From assembly GCA_030636745.1 (NCBI GenBank), contig DAOVWH010000037.1, forward strand, positions 1-15,107: a stretch of 15,107 nucleotides of DNA, given 5' to 3'. The stretch comes from UBA1672 sp023140905 (GTDB lineage Bacteria; Pseudomonadota; Alphaproteobacteria; Micavibrionales; Micavibrionaceae). Position numbers and translations under genes: made by a program. Under the pieces are notes generated by a model, which saw nothing but the letters and a program-made list of their open reading frames with translations, was not told where the DNA came from and made no database searches. Of this stretch, positions 7,291-13,525 are shown in pieces; the first letter of the stretch is position 1, and each line of letters begins with the position of its first letter.

Positions 7291-7699
7291 TGATTTAGAG
7301 CAACAGCTTGATGCATTGCTAGCACAGCGCACTGTCCCTGAAATGCGGAGTAATTTGGCTTTTCGCATTATAGAGACTTCGCGCACAGTGCAGCAGGAAC
7401 GCAGTGGATTTGCAGGGCTTTCGGAGAAAATTAAGAGTGTAAGGTGCTCGTTCTTGAAGGTAATAGAAGCTGTTTTGGATTGCATTGCGTTGCCCCGACC
7501 TGCTTTTGCTATATTGACGGTTGTTATTATGGCGGCGGGAATTGTCTTTGGTTCTTATACCGGCAAAACATGGAGTGTATCTTCTTTGAATTCAGGCTTC
7601 AGTCTGGCTGGTCTGGAGAATAGTAGAGCTTACGATAGTAGTGATGTTGAAACATTTGTAATGGTAACAGATAGTTTCGAGTATGGAGATTTCTTATGA
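7280..7699 (+). CDS. Single-pass membrane protein, probable anti-sigma factor
   Basis: From ATG at 7280 the protein has 139 residues: a charged N-terminal ~70 residues, one transmembrane segment (about 74-96, FAILTVVIMAAGIVFGSY) and a ~40-residue C-terminal part that would be periplasmic. That topology, and its place directly after an ECF sigma gene, fit an anti-sigma factor of the CnrY type that holds the sigma factor at the membrane. No ZAS zinc motif (HxxxCxxC) is present. The chosen start has AAAGGGCGG five bases upstream; an in-frame ATG at 7256 exists but has no comparable SD. The gene overlaps the sigma gene by 11 nt, and its stop overlaps the next start (ATGA at 7696), so all three are translationally coupled. 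The sequence itself shows no recognisable family beyond topology; the function is inferred from context. Confidence 0.6.
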   Translation: MGHDDLEQQLDALLAQRTVPEMRSNLAFRIIETSRTVQQERSGFAGLSEKIKSVRCSFLKVIEAVLDCIALPRPAFAILTVVIMAAGIVFGSYTGKTWSVSSLNSGFSLAGLENSRAYDSSDVETFVMVTDSFEYGDFL

Positions 7700-8295
7700 G
7701 CAAACCGACAAAAATTATTTTTACATTTTCCCTTATTTTGAACATTTTGTTCTTGGGTGTGTTCTTTGGGCAATTTCATCACATAGCAAAAGAAAAGAAG
7801 CCTTGGAAAGAGACAAAAGCAGCGTTGGCTCCTGAAACACGAGATGTCATGAAGGCAATGTTTAGAGAAAAGGGGAAGGATGTCTTTCCGCTTTTCAGGC
7901 AAGCCGGGCAGGAAAAGAAAGCAATGAAGGCTGTTATTGTTGCAAAAGAATTTGATGGAAACAGTTATGATATGATCGCTGATGAGTTTGAGGATTTAAA
8001 TGACAAGCTTATGAAACATCGGTTAACGATGATTAAAGCTATTTTATCACAATTACCTCAGTCTGAACGCGTTAAGATAGTGGATCATACTGTTGAACGG
8101 ATGCTGGGAAGTCCACGCAGTATACGTAACGGTAAGAAAGATGCTGTGCGATTTCGTCATCATGTGCATCAAGGAGATATAGGTGCTCAGGATGAGACTA
8201 TGAAACAGAATCACGGAGCTATTCAGCCTGTATCCGGGCAACCTCCGTTTGAAGCAAGATCTATTGGTGAGAGCAACGCGAAACAAGCCGAATAA
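7696..8295 (+). CDS. Periplasmic heavy-metal-sensor family protein (CnrX/Metal_resist-like)
   Basis: The 199-residue protein has an N-terminal membrane anchor or uncleaved signal (about 7-26). A helical, charged periplasmic domain follows, with the pattern LAPETRDVMKAMF (44-56) ... KKAMKAVIVAKEFD (74-87) ... LMKHRLTMIKAILSQLPQSER (105-125). This arrangement is characteristic of alphaproteobacterial 'periplasmic heavy metal sensor' proteins related to CnrX/ZraP. The C-terminal tail has a small histidine cluster, RHHVH (154-158), that could bind metal. GGAG seven bases upstream and the ATGA overlap with the previous gene support the start. In the CnrYXH model such a protein senses metal and works with the membrane anti-sigma to release the sigma factor. 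Which metal or stress is sensed here cannot be told. Family assignment is moderate, as it rests on pattern and gene order. Confidence 0.7.
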   Translation: MSKPTKIIFTFSLILNILFLGVFFGQFHHIAKEKKPWKETKAALAPETRDVMKAMFREKGKDVFPLFRQAGQEKKAMKAVIVAKEFDGNSYDMIADEFEDLNDKLMKHRLTMIKAILSQLPQSERVKIVDHTVERMLGSPRSIRNGKKDAVRFRHHVHQGDIGAQDETMKQNHGAIQPVSGQPPFEARSIGESNAKQAE

Positions 8296-8334
8296 ACGGC
8301 TATAATTGGCCACCAATAAAGCTAAGTAATTACT

Positions 8335-8463
8335 TTATGTTTTCGTTATATCTAACTGTTCCAAATAAATAAATTCCCGTACGTTACGCAGCATTCCGCT
8401 GAACCCCATACTGAAAAGCGTAACCTGTGTACGTGCTGGATATTTTCGTTTTGTATCAATAAG
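8335..8463 (-). pseudogene. Possible remnant of a tyrosine recombinase/integrase
   Basis: A 42-codon stretch on the minus strand, open between stops, has no start at its left end but encodes protein-like sequence: KYPARTQVTLFSMGFSGMLR at residues 7-26, then an E-F/hydrophobic run ending in LDI. The spacing of YPxR, the Ser, the GM-x-R and the following Glu loosely recalls the active-site Arg region of tyrosine recombinases (YPxRNRVMFLLS..AGLR..EIA), but small insertions are needed to align it. No matching sequence was seen in the other frames nearby. This is a suggestion only and could be chance. Confidence 0.2.
8378..8433. repeat. Long inverted repeat (12 bp with a 4-nt bulge)
   Basis: CGTAC plus GTTACGC (8378-8389) is complementary to GCGTAAC (8418-8424) and GTACG (8429-8433), with CTGT unpaired between the two right-hand blocks. 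The loop is 28 nt. As RNA it would form a stable bulged stem on either strand. There is no adjacent U-run, so a simple terminator is not favoured. Confidence 0.6.
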
Positions 8464-8600
8464 TTAAGGGTTTGTTATTAAGAGTGCCCAAGTCTGACCG
8501 TTTTGAAAGCGGCGTTTTCCAGTTTATTTGATTATGCGTCAACGTATCGTAATTATTGAGAGCACATAGGTGTTATTCTTAAGCGGAACTATTATAAGTA

Positions 8601-8620
8601 ACAGTGGTGGAAACTACTGT
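8601..8620. repeat. 8-bp hairpin with GGAA tetraloop
   Basis: ACAGTGGT and ACTACTGT pair (one G-T wobble) around GGAA, a GNRA-type tetraloop when read on the plus strand. It sits 35 bp beyond the TetR stop. It could be part of a structured transcript end, but no T-run follows on either strand. Confidence 0.45.
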
Positions 8621-8654
8621 AAACGCACTTCGATCTGTGCAGAATACAAAATTT

Positions 8655-9251
8655 TTAATTTGCATTTTTCTTATACAGCATTTTTATCGCTTCGCCAGAG
8701 TACGCCTTTCTGAAATTTTCATCCAAATCTTCAGGGTGGGCCATAAGGCGGAAAAAGATTGGACCGCATAGAATGTCAGCTGCCATAGTAGATGATATAT
8801 CATCACGGAATTCTCCGATTCTCTGGCCTTCTTCGATAGAATAGCGAAGTGCGTCCATTAAAGGTTCCAACAAATTGTCTTTGAAAATTTGCAGGGATGT
8901 TTCACTAGCTTGAGCTTCACTGAATAACTGGGCTATAGTTTTTCCATTATTACTGTCAACCAAACGAACGAGCTTATCCATTTGCATGACGACAGCTTCT
9001 GTATGAGAGCTGGCTGTTGGCAGAGGGGTTTGCATTCCCGGTTGACTTGCAAGAGCATCCATCACAACGGCAGTTTTATTCGGCCACCAGCGATATATAG
9101 TTGTTTTCCCAACCTTTGCTTTTTTTGCAATGGCTTCAATACTAAGTTCTTGAACAGATGTTTGAAGCAGTAATTTATTTGTCGCATTTAATATAGACTT
9201 GCGCGATTTTTCGCTACGTGGGCGACCTTTTTTGGCTAATGTTTCTGCCAT
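8655..9251 (-). CDS. TetR/AcrR-family transcriptional regulator
   Basis: The 198-residue protein begins with a basic segment, KKGRPRSEKSRKSILNA (7-23). A TetR-type helix-turn-helix follows: LSIEAIAKKAKVGKTTIYRWW (36-56) and then PNKTAVVMDAL. The remainder is an all-helical ligand-binding/dimerisation domain of normal length. ATG at 9251-9249 is chosen because GGGAGGAAG lies immediately upstream; a TTG start at 9266 would place that SD inside the coding sequence. TetR proteins usually repress their own or a neighbouring gene, often an efflux or envelope function. No such target adjoins it: its downstream neighbour is the convergent metal-sensor gene, and upstream is the 3' end of the LpoA-like gene. 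A dyad in its own upstream region suggests autoregulation. The ligand is unknown. Confidence 0.9.
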   Translation of the reverse strand: MAETLAKKGRPRSEKSRKSILNATNKLLLQTSVQELSIEAIAKKAKVGKTTIYRWWPNKTAVVMDALASQPGMQTPLPTASSHTEAVVMQMDKLVRLVDSNNGKTIAQLFSEAQASETSLQIFKDNLLEPLMDALRYSIEEGQRIGEFRDDISSTMAADILCGPIFFRLMAHPEDLDENFRKAYSGEAIKMLYKKNAN

Positions 9252-9265
9252 GACTTCCTCCCTCA

Positions 9266-9310
9266 ACGTTATGCGTGATGTATGCGGGTGCTTTTTCTTC
9301 GCATAAACGT
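9266..9310. promoter_or_regulatory. Repeated TATGCG dyad upstream of the TetR gene, candidate operator
   Basis: TATGCG occurs at 9270-9275 and 9281-9286 (11 bp apart), and its inverse CGCATA at 9300-9305. The outer arms extend to ACGTTATGCG (9266-9275) against CGCATAAACGT (9300-9310) with one extra base. The inner pair forms a 25-bp dyad. It starts 15 bp upstream of the TetR start codon, a normal place for autoregulatory binding. The operator role is inferred. Confidence 0.4.
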
Positions 9311-9469
9311 ATAAAAACTTATCGTGTCGTATCTTGATATCTAAAAGGTATGACTCATTTTCTTGCTTTTGACAAGAGCATGTGAAGCATTTTTATTATT
9401 TTTCTATAATTGGTATGGGAATCTTTTAGTTTCCGGTATTTGTGCGGTTTTCTTTTTGTAATGGATTCG

Positions 9470-9486
9470 GCGTTTATACAAAACGC
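9470..9486. other. Perfect 6-bp hairpin downstream of the LpoA-like gene
   Basis: GCGTTT and AAACGC flank a 5-nt loop, 28 bp past the LpoA stop codon in its direction of transcription. It might form the 3' end of that transcript, but no U-tract follows on the minus strand, so an intrinsic terminator is not established. Confidence 0.3.
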
Positions 9487-9514
9487 ACCCTTTCGTTAAG
9501 TGAAACTACCACAA

Positions 9515-10915
9515 TCAATGTGACAGACTTTGGAACGTTTTGGGGGCTTTATCTATGACGGTTATGTGTCCGTTTCTGTATTCTAGAACAGCTAGCCCAC
9601 GTTCAACGATACCATCAGGACGGAACCGGAAAATACCGTCAACACCTGAAAAACCATTAGGGCTTGTAATTGAAGCACGGTCGTAAGCAGGGCGGTTGTT
9701 TTTCTGTATACCAATGCGTGCTAGCATGGCGGCAAGTGCTGTAGCGTCATAAGCTAAAGAGGCTAGCCGTGGTGGTGTTTGGTTATAGAATTTATTATAC
9801 CGACGTTCAAATTTTGCGCGGGCTTGAGGTTCCGGTCCGGCAAACCATGCGCCGTTTAACGAACTGTCCTGAGCTAATGCGTCATCATCGAATAGCCCTG
9901 TTCCCAAGCGTTTAACCTTCTCAGGTGGTAAATCGTAATGGTTTAGGAAGTTGCCGACTTCGCGGGCTAGTGACCCGCCTACAGGCATTAATATGGCATC
10001 AAAGGGCAGATCTTTCTGCGCTTCTTTGAGGGCTGCTATACGAGCTTGTTGCGGTGTTTTTCCTTCAGCAATTAAAGCTTTTTCATGCGCGGAACGTGCG
10101 GCTATGCGCTGATCGTAATTTGATAAGCTCCGCAATGCATTCGATAAAGAGCTTTTTTGGGATGTAAAATGGTTGATACATGATGTTTCTATGCCTGCGC
10201 GCTGTGATATGGCTTGGTAAGCTGAGACAACGGCGTTGCCGTACGTGTTATTGGGACTGATGATACATATATTTTTATATCCGGCATAGGATACAAAATA
10301 AGTAATGCGTTCAATTTGGTCGAATGGAAGAAATCCGATGAGAAACGTATGTGTGTTAGCCAGTGTCCAGTCTGTTGAGAAGGCTATCATGTTGATATTA
10401 GCGCTTTGTGTGACTTGGCGTGCAGCTTTTACAGCTGGTGAGAAGACGGGACCAAGGACAAGCTTCACCCCATCATTTAGAGCATTATGTGCAGCTGCGC
10501 GTGCACCGTCCGGTGTGCCGGTTGTGTCATAGGGGACAAGTTCGAAATTTGTTTTCCCTATGTCAAACACAGCTATTTGTGCGGCGTTTAGCATAGCTTT
10601 CCCTAGTTTTGCATGTGTTCCAGACAAAGGAAGCAGGATAGCAACTTTGACAGAAGAGTGATGAAGCCCCCCGTTTTGAGACGTTAGTGTACCCAGAGTT
10701 TGGCGTTGTACGGCTGTAACAGAAAGGTCATTAGGGGTTCTTTCTGCCGGTCTTATCGGTGCGCCGGATGGAGTAAGCCACGGTTTCATGCTGTATGGAG
10801 TGGAATTGGTAGCACAGGCTTGTAATAGCATAAGAGATACTAAAACCAGAACCGGAAAAGTTATCGCGTGTAGAAATGAATGTTTATTACAAAATTGGGT
10901 ATATAAATCGCGCAT
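9515..10915 (-). CDS. lpoA: LpoA-like outer-membrane lipoprotein, penicillin-binding-protein activator
   Basis: This 466-residue lipoprotein has a signal segment ending in LLQAC, with Cys34 as the lipidation site, then a ~50-residue linker. A periplasmic-binding-protein type I fold begins at VKVAILLPLSGTHAKLGKAM (89-108) and runs nearly to the C-terminus; the next strand includes VKLVLGPVFSPAVKA. In E. coli LpoA this fold is joined to an N-terminal TPR-like domain and activates PBP1A. Alphaproteobacterial relatives, as here, lack that long N-terminal domain and are annotated as penicillin-binding-protein activators. The assignment is supported by gene order: E. coli also has rsmI divergent from lpoA, with yraN and dolP nearby. 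The gene is divergent from rsmI across about 57 bp. PBP activation is by homology only; an ABC-type ligand-binding role cannot be excluded. Confidence 0.82.
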   Translation of the reverse strand: MRDLYTQFCNKHSFLHAITFPVLVLVSLMLLQACATNSTPYSMKPWLTPSGAPIRPAERTPNDLSVTAVQRQTLGTLTSQNGGLHHSSVKVAILLPLSGTHAKLGKAMLNAAQIAVFDIGKTNFELVPYDTTGTPDGARAAAHNALNDGVKLVLGPVFSPAVKAARQVTQSANINMIAFSTDWTLANTHTFLIGFLPFDQIERITYFVSYAGYKNICIISPNNTYGNAVVSAYQAISQRAGIETSCINHFTSQKSSLSNALRSLSNYDQRIAARSAHEKALIAEGKTPQQARIAALKEAQKDLPFDAILMPVGGSLAREVGNFLNHYDLPPEKVKRLGTGLFDDDALAQDSSLNGAWFAGPEPQARAKFERRYNKFYNQTPPRLASLAYDATALAAMLARIGIQKNNRPAYDRASITSPNGFSGVDGIFRFRPDGIVERGLAVLEYRNGHITVIDKAPKTFQSLSH

Positions 10916-10936
10916 GAGTTTGGTTATTCTCTTATG

Positions 10937-10951
10937 TTAACAATTCTTAAC
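10937..10951. promoter_or_regulatory. TTAAC direct repeat between lpoA and rsmI, CtrA-like
   Basis: TTAAC at 10937-10941 and again at 10947-10951 are exactly 10 bp (one helical turn) apart, in the 57-bp divergent promoter region. The TTAA-to-TTAA spacing is six bases, one short of the CtrA consensus (N7). A response-regulator site is possible; it could also be ordinary AT-rich promoter sequence. Confidence 0.3.
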
Positions 10952-10972
10952 GAGATGGGGTAATCTTTGCTT

Positions 10973-11878
10973 ATGGACAAGAAGGATAAAGAAAAAGGTT
11001 ATGAAAAGCCAGAGGGTTTGTCTCTTAATGCAGGGTTATATTGTGTAGCTACTCCGATTGGGAATCTTGGTGATATAACCATGCGGGCTTTGGATGTTTT
11101 AAAAGCTGCTGATGTTGTGTTATGTGAGGACACACGTGTGACGCGCAAGCTTTTCCGCGCTTATCAAATTGACAATAACGCACGTCTACAGGTTTATAAT
11201 GATCATAGTAAAGAAGATGCACGTATGCGTATCCTTGATATGATTCGGCAAGGCAATGCCGTGGTTTTGGTCAGTGATGCAGGGATGCCGCTTATTTCTG
11301 ACCCGGGGTATAAATTAGTCCGTAGTTGTCAGGAAGAGGGCATATATATTACGACGATTCCCGGAGCAAATGCGCCGTTAAGTGCGTTGCAACTTTCTGG
11401 GATGTCGTCTGATAAGTTTTGTTTTCTTGGGTTTCTCCCACCAAAAAGCACTGCGCGGCGTAAATTGCTTGGTCAATGGGTGCAGGTTAATGCGTCTTTG
11501 ATAGTATTTGAAACAGCCCCGCGTTTGGCTTCAGCATTAGAAGACATATACAATATTTTAGGAAATCGCGAAGTCGCTGTGGTGCGTGAAATCACAAAAA
11601 TGTTTGAAGAAGTTAAGCGCGGATACGTTGAAGATTTACTACAGTATTATAAAGAAACGGGTGCTCCAAAAGGAGAAATTGTTTTAGTTATTGCGCCATC
11701 TGATGATGCAGGTAAAGGGCCTGATGAAGAAACTGTCTATGCGATGTTGCATGACGCATTAGAGACTATGAGGGTTAAAGAGGCTGCCAAATTTGTCGCA
11801 GAAAAAACAGGGCGAAAGAAAACATATCTTTATGATATGGCCTTGAGCATTAACAAGGAACAAGAAAAGAGGGACTAG
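10973..11878 (+). CDS. rsmI: 16S rRNA (cytidine1402-2'-O)-methyltransferase
   Basis: This 301-residue protein (from ATG) is of the tetrapyrrole-methylase-fold SAM enzyme family. Diagnostic blocks are GLYCVATPIGNLGDITMRAL (21-40), CEDTRVTRKL (51-60), LVSDAGMPLISDPG (99-112), TTIPGANAPLSALQLSG (127-143) and FLGFLPPK (151-158). RsmI adds the 2'-O-methyl of m4Cm1402 in the ribosomal P site. An alternative TTG start at 10967 adds two residues and has GGGG six bases upstream, whereas the ATG is 12 bases from it, so the exact start is open. yraN follows after 3 nt, indicating one transcript, as in many proteobacteria. Confidence 0.95.
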   Translation: MDKKDKEKGYEKPEGLSLNAGLYCVATPIGNLGDITMRALDVLKAADVVLCEDTRVTRKLFRAYQIDNNARLQVYNDHSKEDARMRILDMIRQGNAVVLVSDAGMPLISDPGYKLVRSCQEEGIYITTIPGANAPLSALQLSGMSSDKFCFLGFLPPKSTARRKLLGQWVQVNASLIVFETAPRLASALEDIYNILGNREVAVVREITKMFEEVKRGYVEDLLQYYKETGAPKGEIVLVIAPSDDAGKGPDEETVYAMLHDALETMRVKEAAKFVAEKTGRKKTYLYDMALSINKEQEKRD

Positions 11879-11881
11879 ATT

Positions 11882-12304
11882 ATGCCTTTATTTTCTTGTG
11901 CGGAAGATGAAAAAAACAAGGTGCAGCAAAAGAGCGCATCTAAGACCAGTTATGCAAAAGGAGTCCGGGCGGAAGATGTTGCTGCGGATTATCTGAATGG
12001 GTTGGGGTATGAGATTTTAGAACGGCGCTATAAAACTCAATACGGTGAAATTGATATTATAGCTATGTTCGAAAATGATGAAGAAAAGATTTTGTGTTTT
12101 ATTGAGGTGAAAGTGCGCAAACACTATAAAGAGGCTGTGGAAGCAGTTACCCCCAGAACTCAGAAACGGATTGAGCGTAGTGCATTATCTTTTCTATCCC
12201 AAGAGCCGTCTTATGTTACGTGCGATATGCGTTTTGATGTCGTAGCTATTACAGGTGGCGGAGAAATATGGCATCTGGACAATGCATGGCAAGCTTGTTC
12301 ATAA
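11882..12304 (+). CDS. yraN: YraN-family (UPF0102) nuclease-fold protein
   Basis: The 140-residue protein has a ~25-residue hydrophilic N-terminal extension, then the UPF0102 pattern: KGVRAEDVAADYLNGLGYEI (26-45), GEIDIIA (55-61) and FIEVKVR (73-79). The Asp of GEID and the E-x-K form a PD-(D/E)xK endonuclease-like site. The cellular role of the family is not settled; its fixed position after rsmI and lpoA is shared by many proteobacteria. GAGGG near the end of rsmI supplies its SD, and only 3 nt separate the genes, so they are translationally coupled. In E. coli diaA comes next; here it is absent and the BON-domain gene follows after 142 bp, a gap in which no terminator was recognised. Confidence 0.93.
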   Translation: MPLFSCAEDEKNKVQQKSASKTSYAKGVRAEDVAADYLNGLGYEILERRYKTQYGEIDIIAMFENDEEKILCFIEVKVRKHYKEAVEAVTPRTQKRIERSALSFLSQEPSYVTCDMRFDVVAITGGGEIWHLDNAWQACS

Positions 12305-12446
12305 TACGAAGATCGAATCATATGAATAGCAGCATGTTATTGAAATATATTTCTTTGCCCTTTACGGGGTGTTGCTGCGAATAAAGAATTTGCTGCCGCT
12401 TTGGCTGTTTGATTCGTGCTTAAGAATAAATATTAGGATAGAGACA

Positions 12447-13196
12447 ATGATAGAATCTTCTTTTTCGGCTTCAAAAAAATCTGTTTACCTGCGTATGGCG
12501 GTAATACCTTTAGCACTGTTATCTTTATCTTCGTGCACAGGGATAATGGTAGGTCTTGGTGCTGCGGTAGGAACGGCGGCGGTTCAAGAAGGAGGAATAT
12601 CACGTGCTGCGAGTGATGCACGTATTCAGGTCGATATTAATGAACGGTGGTTCAAATATAACGTCAATATGTTTACCAAGCTGGATTTGACGGTGAATCA
12701 GGGGCGTGTTTTGATTACCGGAGTGGTTCAAGACCCTGAACATCGTGTGCAAGCTGTTCGCCTAGCATGGCAGCCGACAGGTGTTGTGCAAGTGATTAAT
12801 GAGGCCAAAGTGGCTGATAGTGAGGGGTTCATTGGTTTTGCTAAAGATACATGGATTACCGGTCGGGTGCGCACGTCATTAATTATGGACAGGGATGTTG
12901 AATCTATCAATTACTCGATTGATACTGTGCAGGGGAGTGTCTATCTGATGGGCTTTGCACAAGATCAAGGCGAGCTTAATCATGTGATTGAGATAGCGCG
13001 CACGATTGGTGGTGTGAAACGTGTTGTTAGCTATGTGAAGCTGGTAGGAGTTCCTGAAAATCGTGAAGGGGCGCAGGATTATCAAATGCCTTATGATAGC
13101 TCGGCTCCTGTAGTAGGAGATAATAATACGGCTGCGGCAGGTGTGCAGGGTGCTAATGCGGCTCCTGTGACATGGGAAGAAGAAAGCGTGTATTAA
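12447..13196 (+). CDS. dolP: Two-BON-domain outer-membrane lipoprotein, DolP (YraP)-like
   Basis: From ATG at 12447 (AGGA eight bases upstream) the 249-residue product has a signal segment ending in LSLSSC with Cys30 as lipidation site. A small-residue stretch follows, then two BON domains at about 58-122 and 133-200. The second carries DTWITGRVRTSL, SVYLMGF and GGVKRV, very close to E. coli DolP (DTWITTKVRSQL, EVFLMGL, SGVKRV). The last ~50 residues are a Pro/Ala/Asn-rich tail absent from E. coli DolP. DolP binds anionic phospholipid, localises to the division site, and supports outer-membrane integrity and the BAM complex. The neighbourhood (lpoA, rsmI, yraN) supports orthology. A GTG-initiated extension to 12369 is open but adds residues ahead of a normal signal peptide and is rejected. 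Confidence 0.88.
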   Translation: MIESSFSASKKSVYLRMAVIPLALLSLSSCTGIMVGLGAAVGTAAVQEGGISRAASDARIQVDINERWFKYNVNMFTKLDLTVNQGRVLITGVVQDPEHRVQAVRLAWQPTGVVQVINEAKVADSEGFIGFAKDTWITGRVRTSLIMDRDVESINYSIDTVQGSVYLMGFAQDQGELNHVIEIARTIGGVKRVVSYVKLVGVPENREGAQDYQMPYDSSAPVVGDNNTAAAGVQGANAAPVTWEEESVY

Positions 13197-13254
13197 TAAC
13201 GGCTTTCTTCTAAGGCCAAGCCTTATTCATTTGATGAATATGAATTGGAGGCTT
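13178..13254 (+). promoter_or_regulatory. Three abutting stem-loops at the dolP 3' end
   Basis: AGAAGAAAGC (13178-13187) pairs perfectly with GCTTTCTTCT (13202-13211), spanning the dolP stop. TAAGGC/GCCTTA follows with a CAA loop (13211-13225), then ATTCAT/ATGAAT with a TTG loop (13225-13239). The second stem can instead give way to AAGCCT (13218-13223) pairing with AGGCTT (13249-13254), which is followed by TT. This resembles a transcript end or an alternative-fold element; a strong U-tract is missing. Confidence 0.45.
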
Positions 13255-13445
13255 TTGCGTGGTGTGTAAACCGTGTAAACATAGATAATTGTACTTTGAA
13301 TTAGAATCGGTATCACTTGTCATATACACGAAAATTTTAGAACATTTTTTCGAAAGCCTTGCATAGCGGCGAAGAAAATTCTAAGACTCTTATTATTGTG
13401 AATCTTACGGGAATCTTTTATTTTTTGAAACCGTTTTGATTAGGG

Positions 13446-13497
13446 CGCGAAAAGAGACATACAGGCTATGTTCGTAGCAAAGTTATTTCGCGTTTTT
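13446..13497 (+). promoter_or_regulatory. Stem-loop with T-run in the pal leader
   Basis: CGCGAAA (13446-13452) pairs with TTTCGCG (13486-13492), and five T follow directly (13493-13497). Within the loop ACATA/TATGT (13457-13471) forms a smaller hairpin. The element ends 28 bp before the pal start codon. It could be a terminator for upstream transcription or a leader attenuator. The rest of the 329-bp gap (13197-13525) is AT-rich with no gene seen. Confidence 0.35.
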
Positions 13498-13525
13498 GAT
13501 ATCAGCCTTAGGAAGGAATTTAAAG

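Larger units (their letters stand above)
8296..8654. other. 359-bp region without an intact gene, several inverted repeats
   Basis: The region lies between the convergent metal-sensor gene and TetR gene, so promoters are not required here and terminators would be expected. It holds a short hairpin ATTGG/CCAAT (8305-8317), a perfect 12-bp palindrome AAGTAATTACTT (8324-8335), a bulged long stem (8378-8433), a 6-bp stem CCGTTT/AAAGCGG (8498-8512) with a G-T pair, and an 8-bp stem with GGAA loop (8601-8620). None has a U-tract typical of an intrinsic terminator. A short minus-strand open frame (8335-8463) has weak integrase-like character. Confidence 0.6.

Noticed and set aside
7108..7485. 125-codon minus-strand open frame
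   Set aside because: It overlaps the sigma and anti-sigma genes in antisense. The forward genes have clear motifs, SDs and coupling.
9249..9266. Longer TTG-initiated TetR protein
   Set aside because: The extension is encoded by the GGGAGGAAG ribosome site of the downstream ATG, so it is not coding.
9417..9428. GGGAATCTTTTA shared with 13409-13420
   Set aside because: A single 12-base match is expected by chance in a 15-kb AT-rich window, and the flanks differ.
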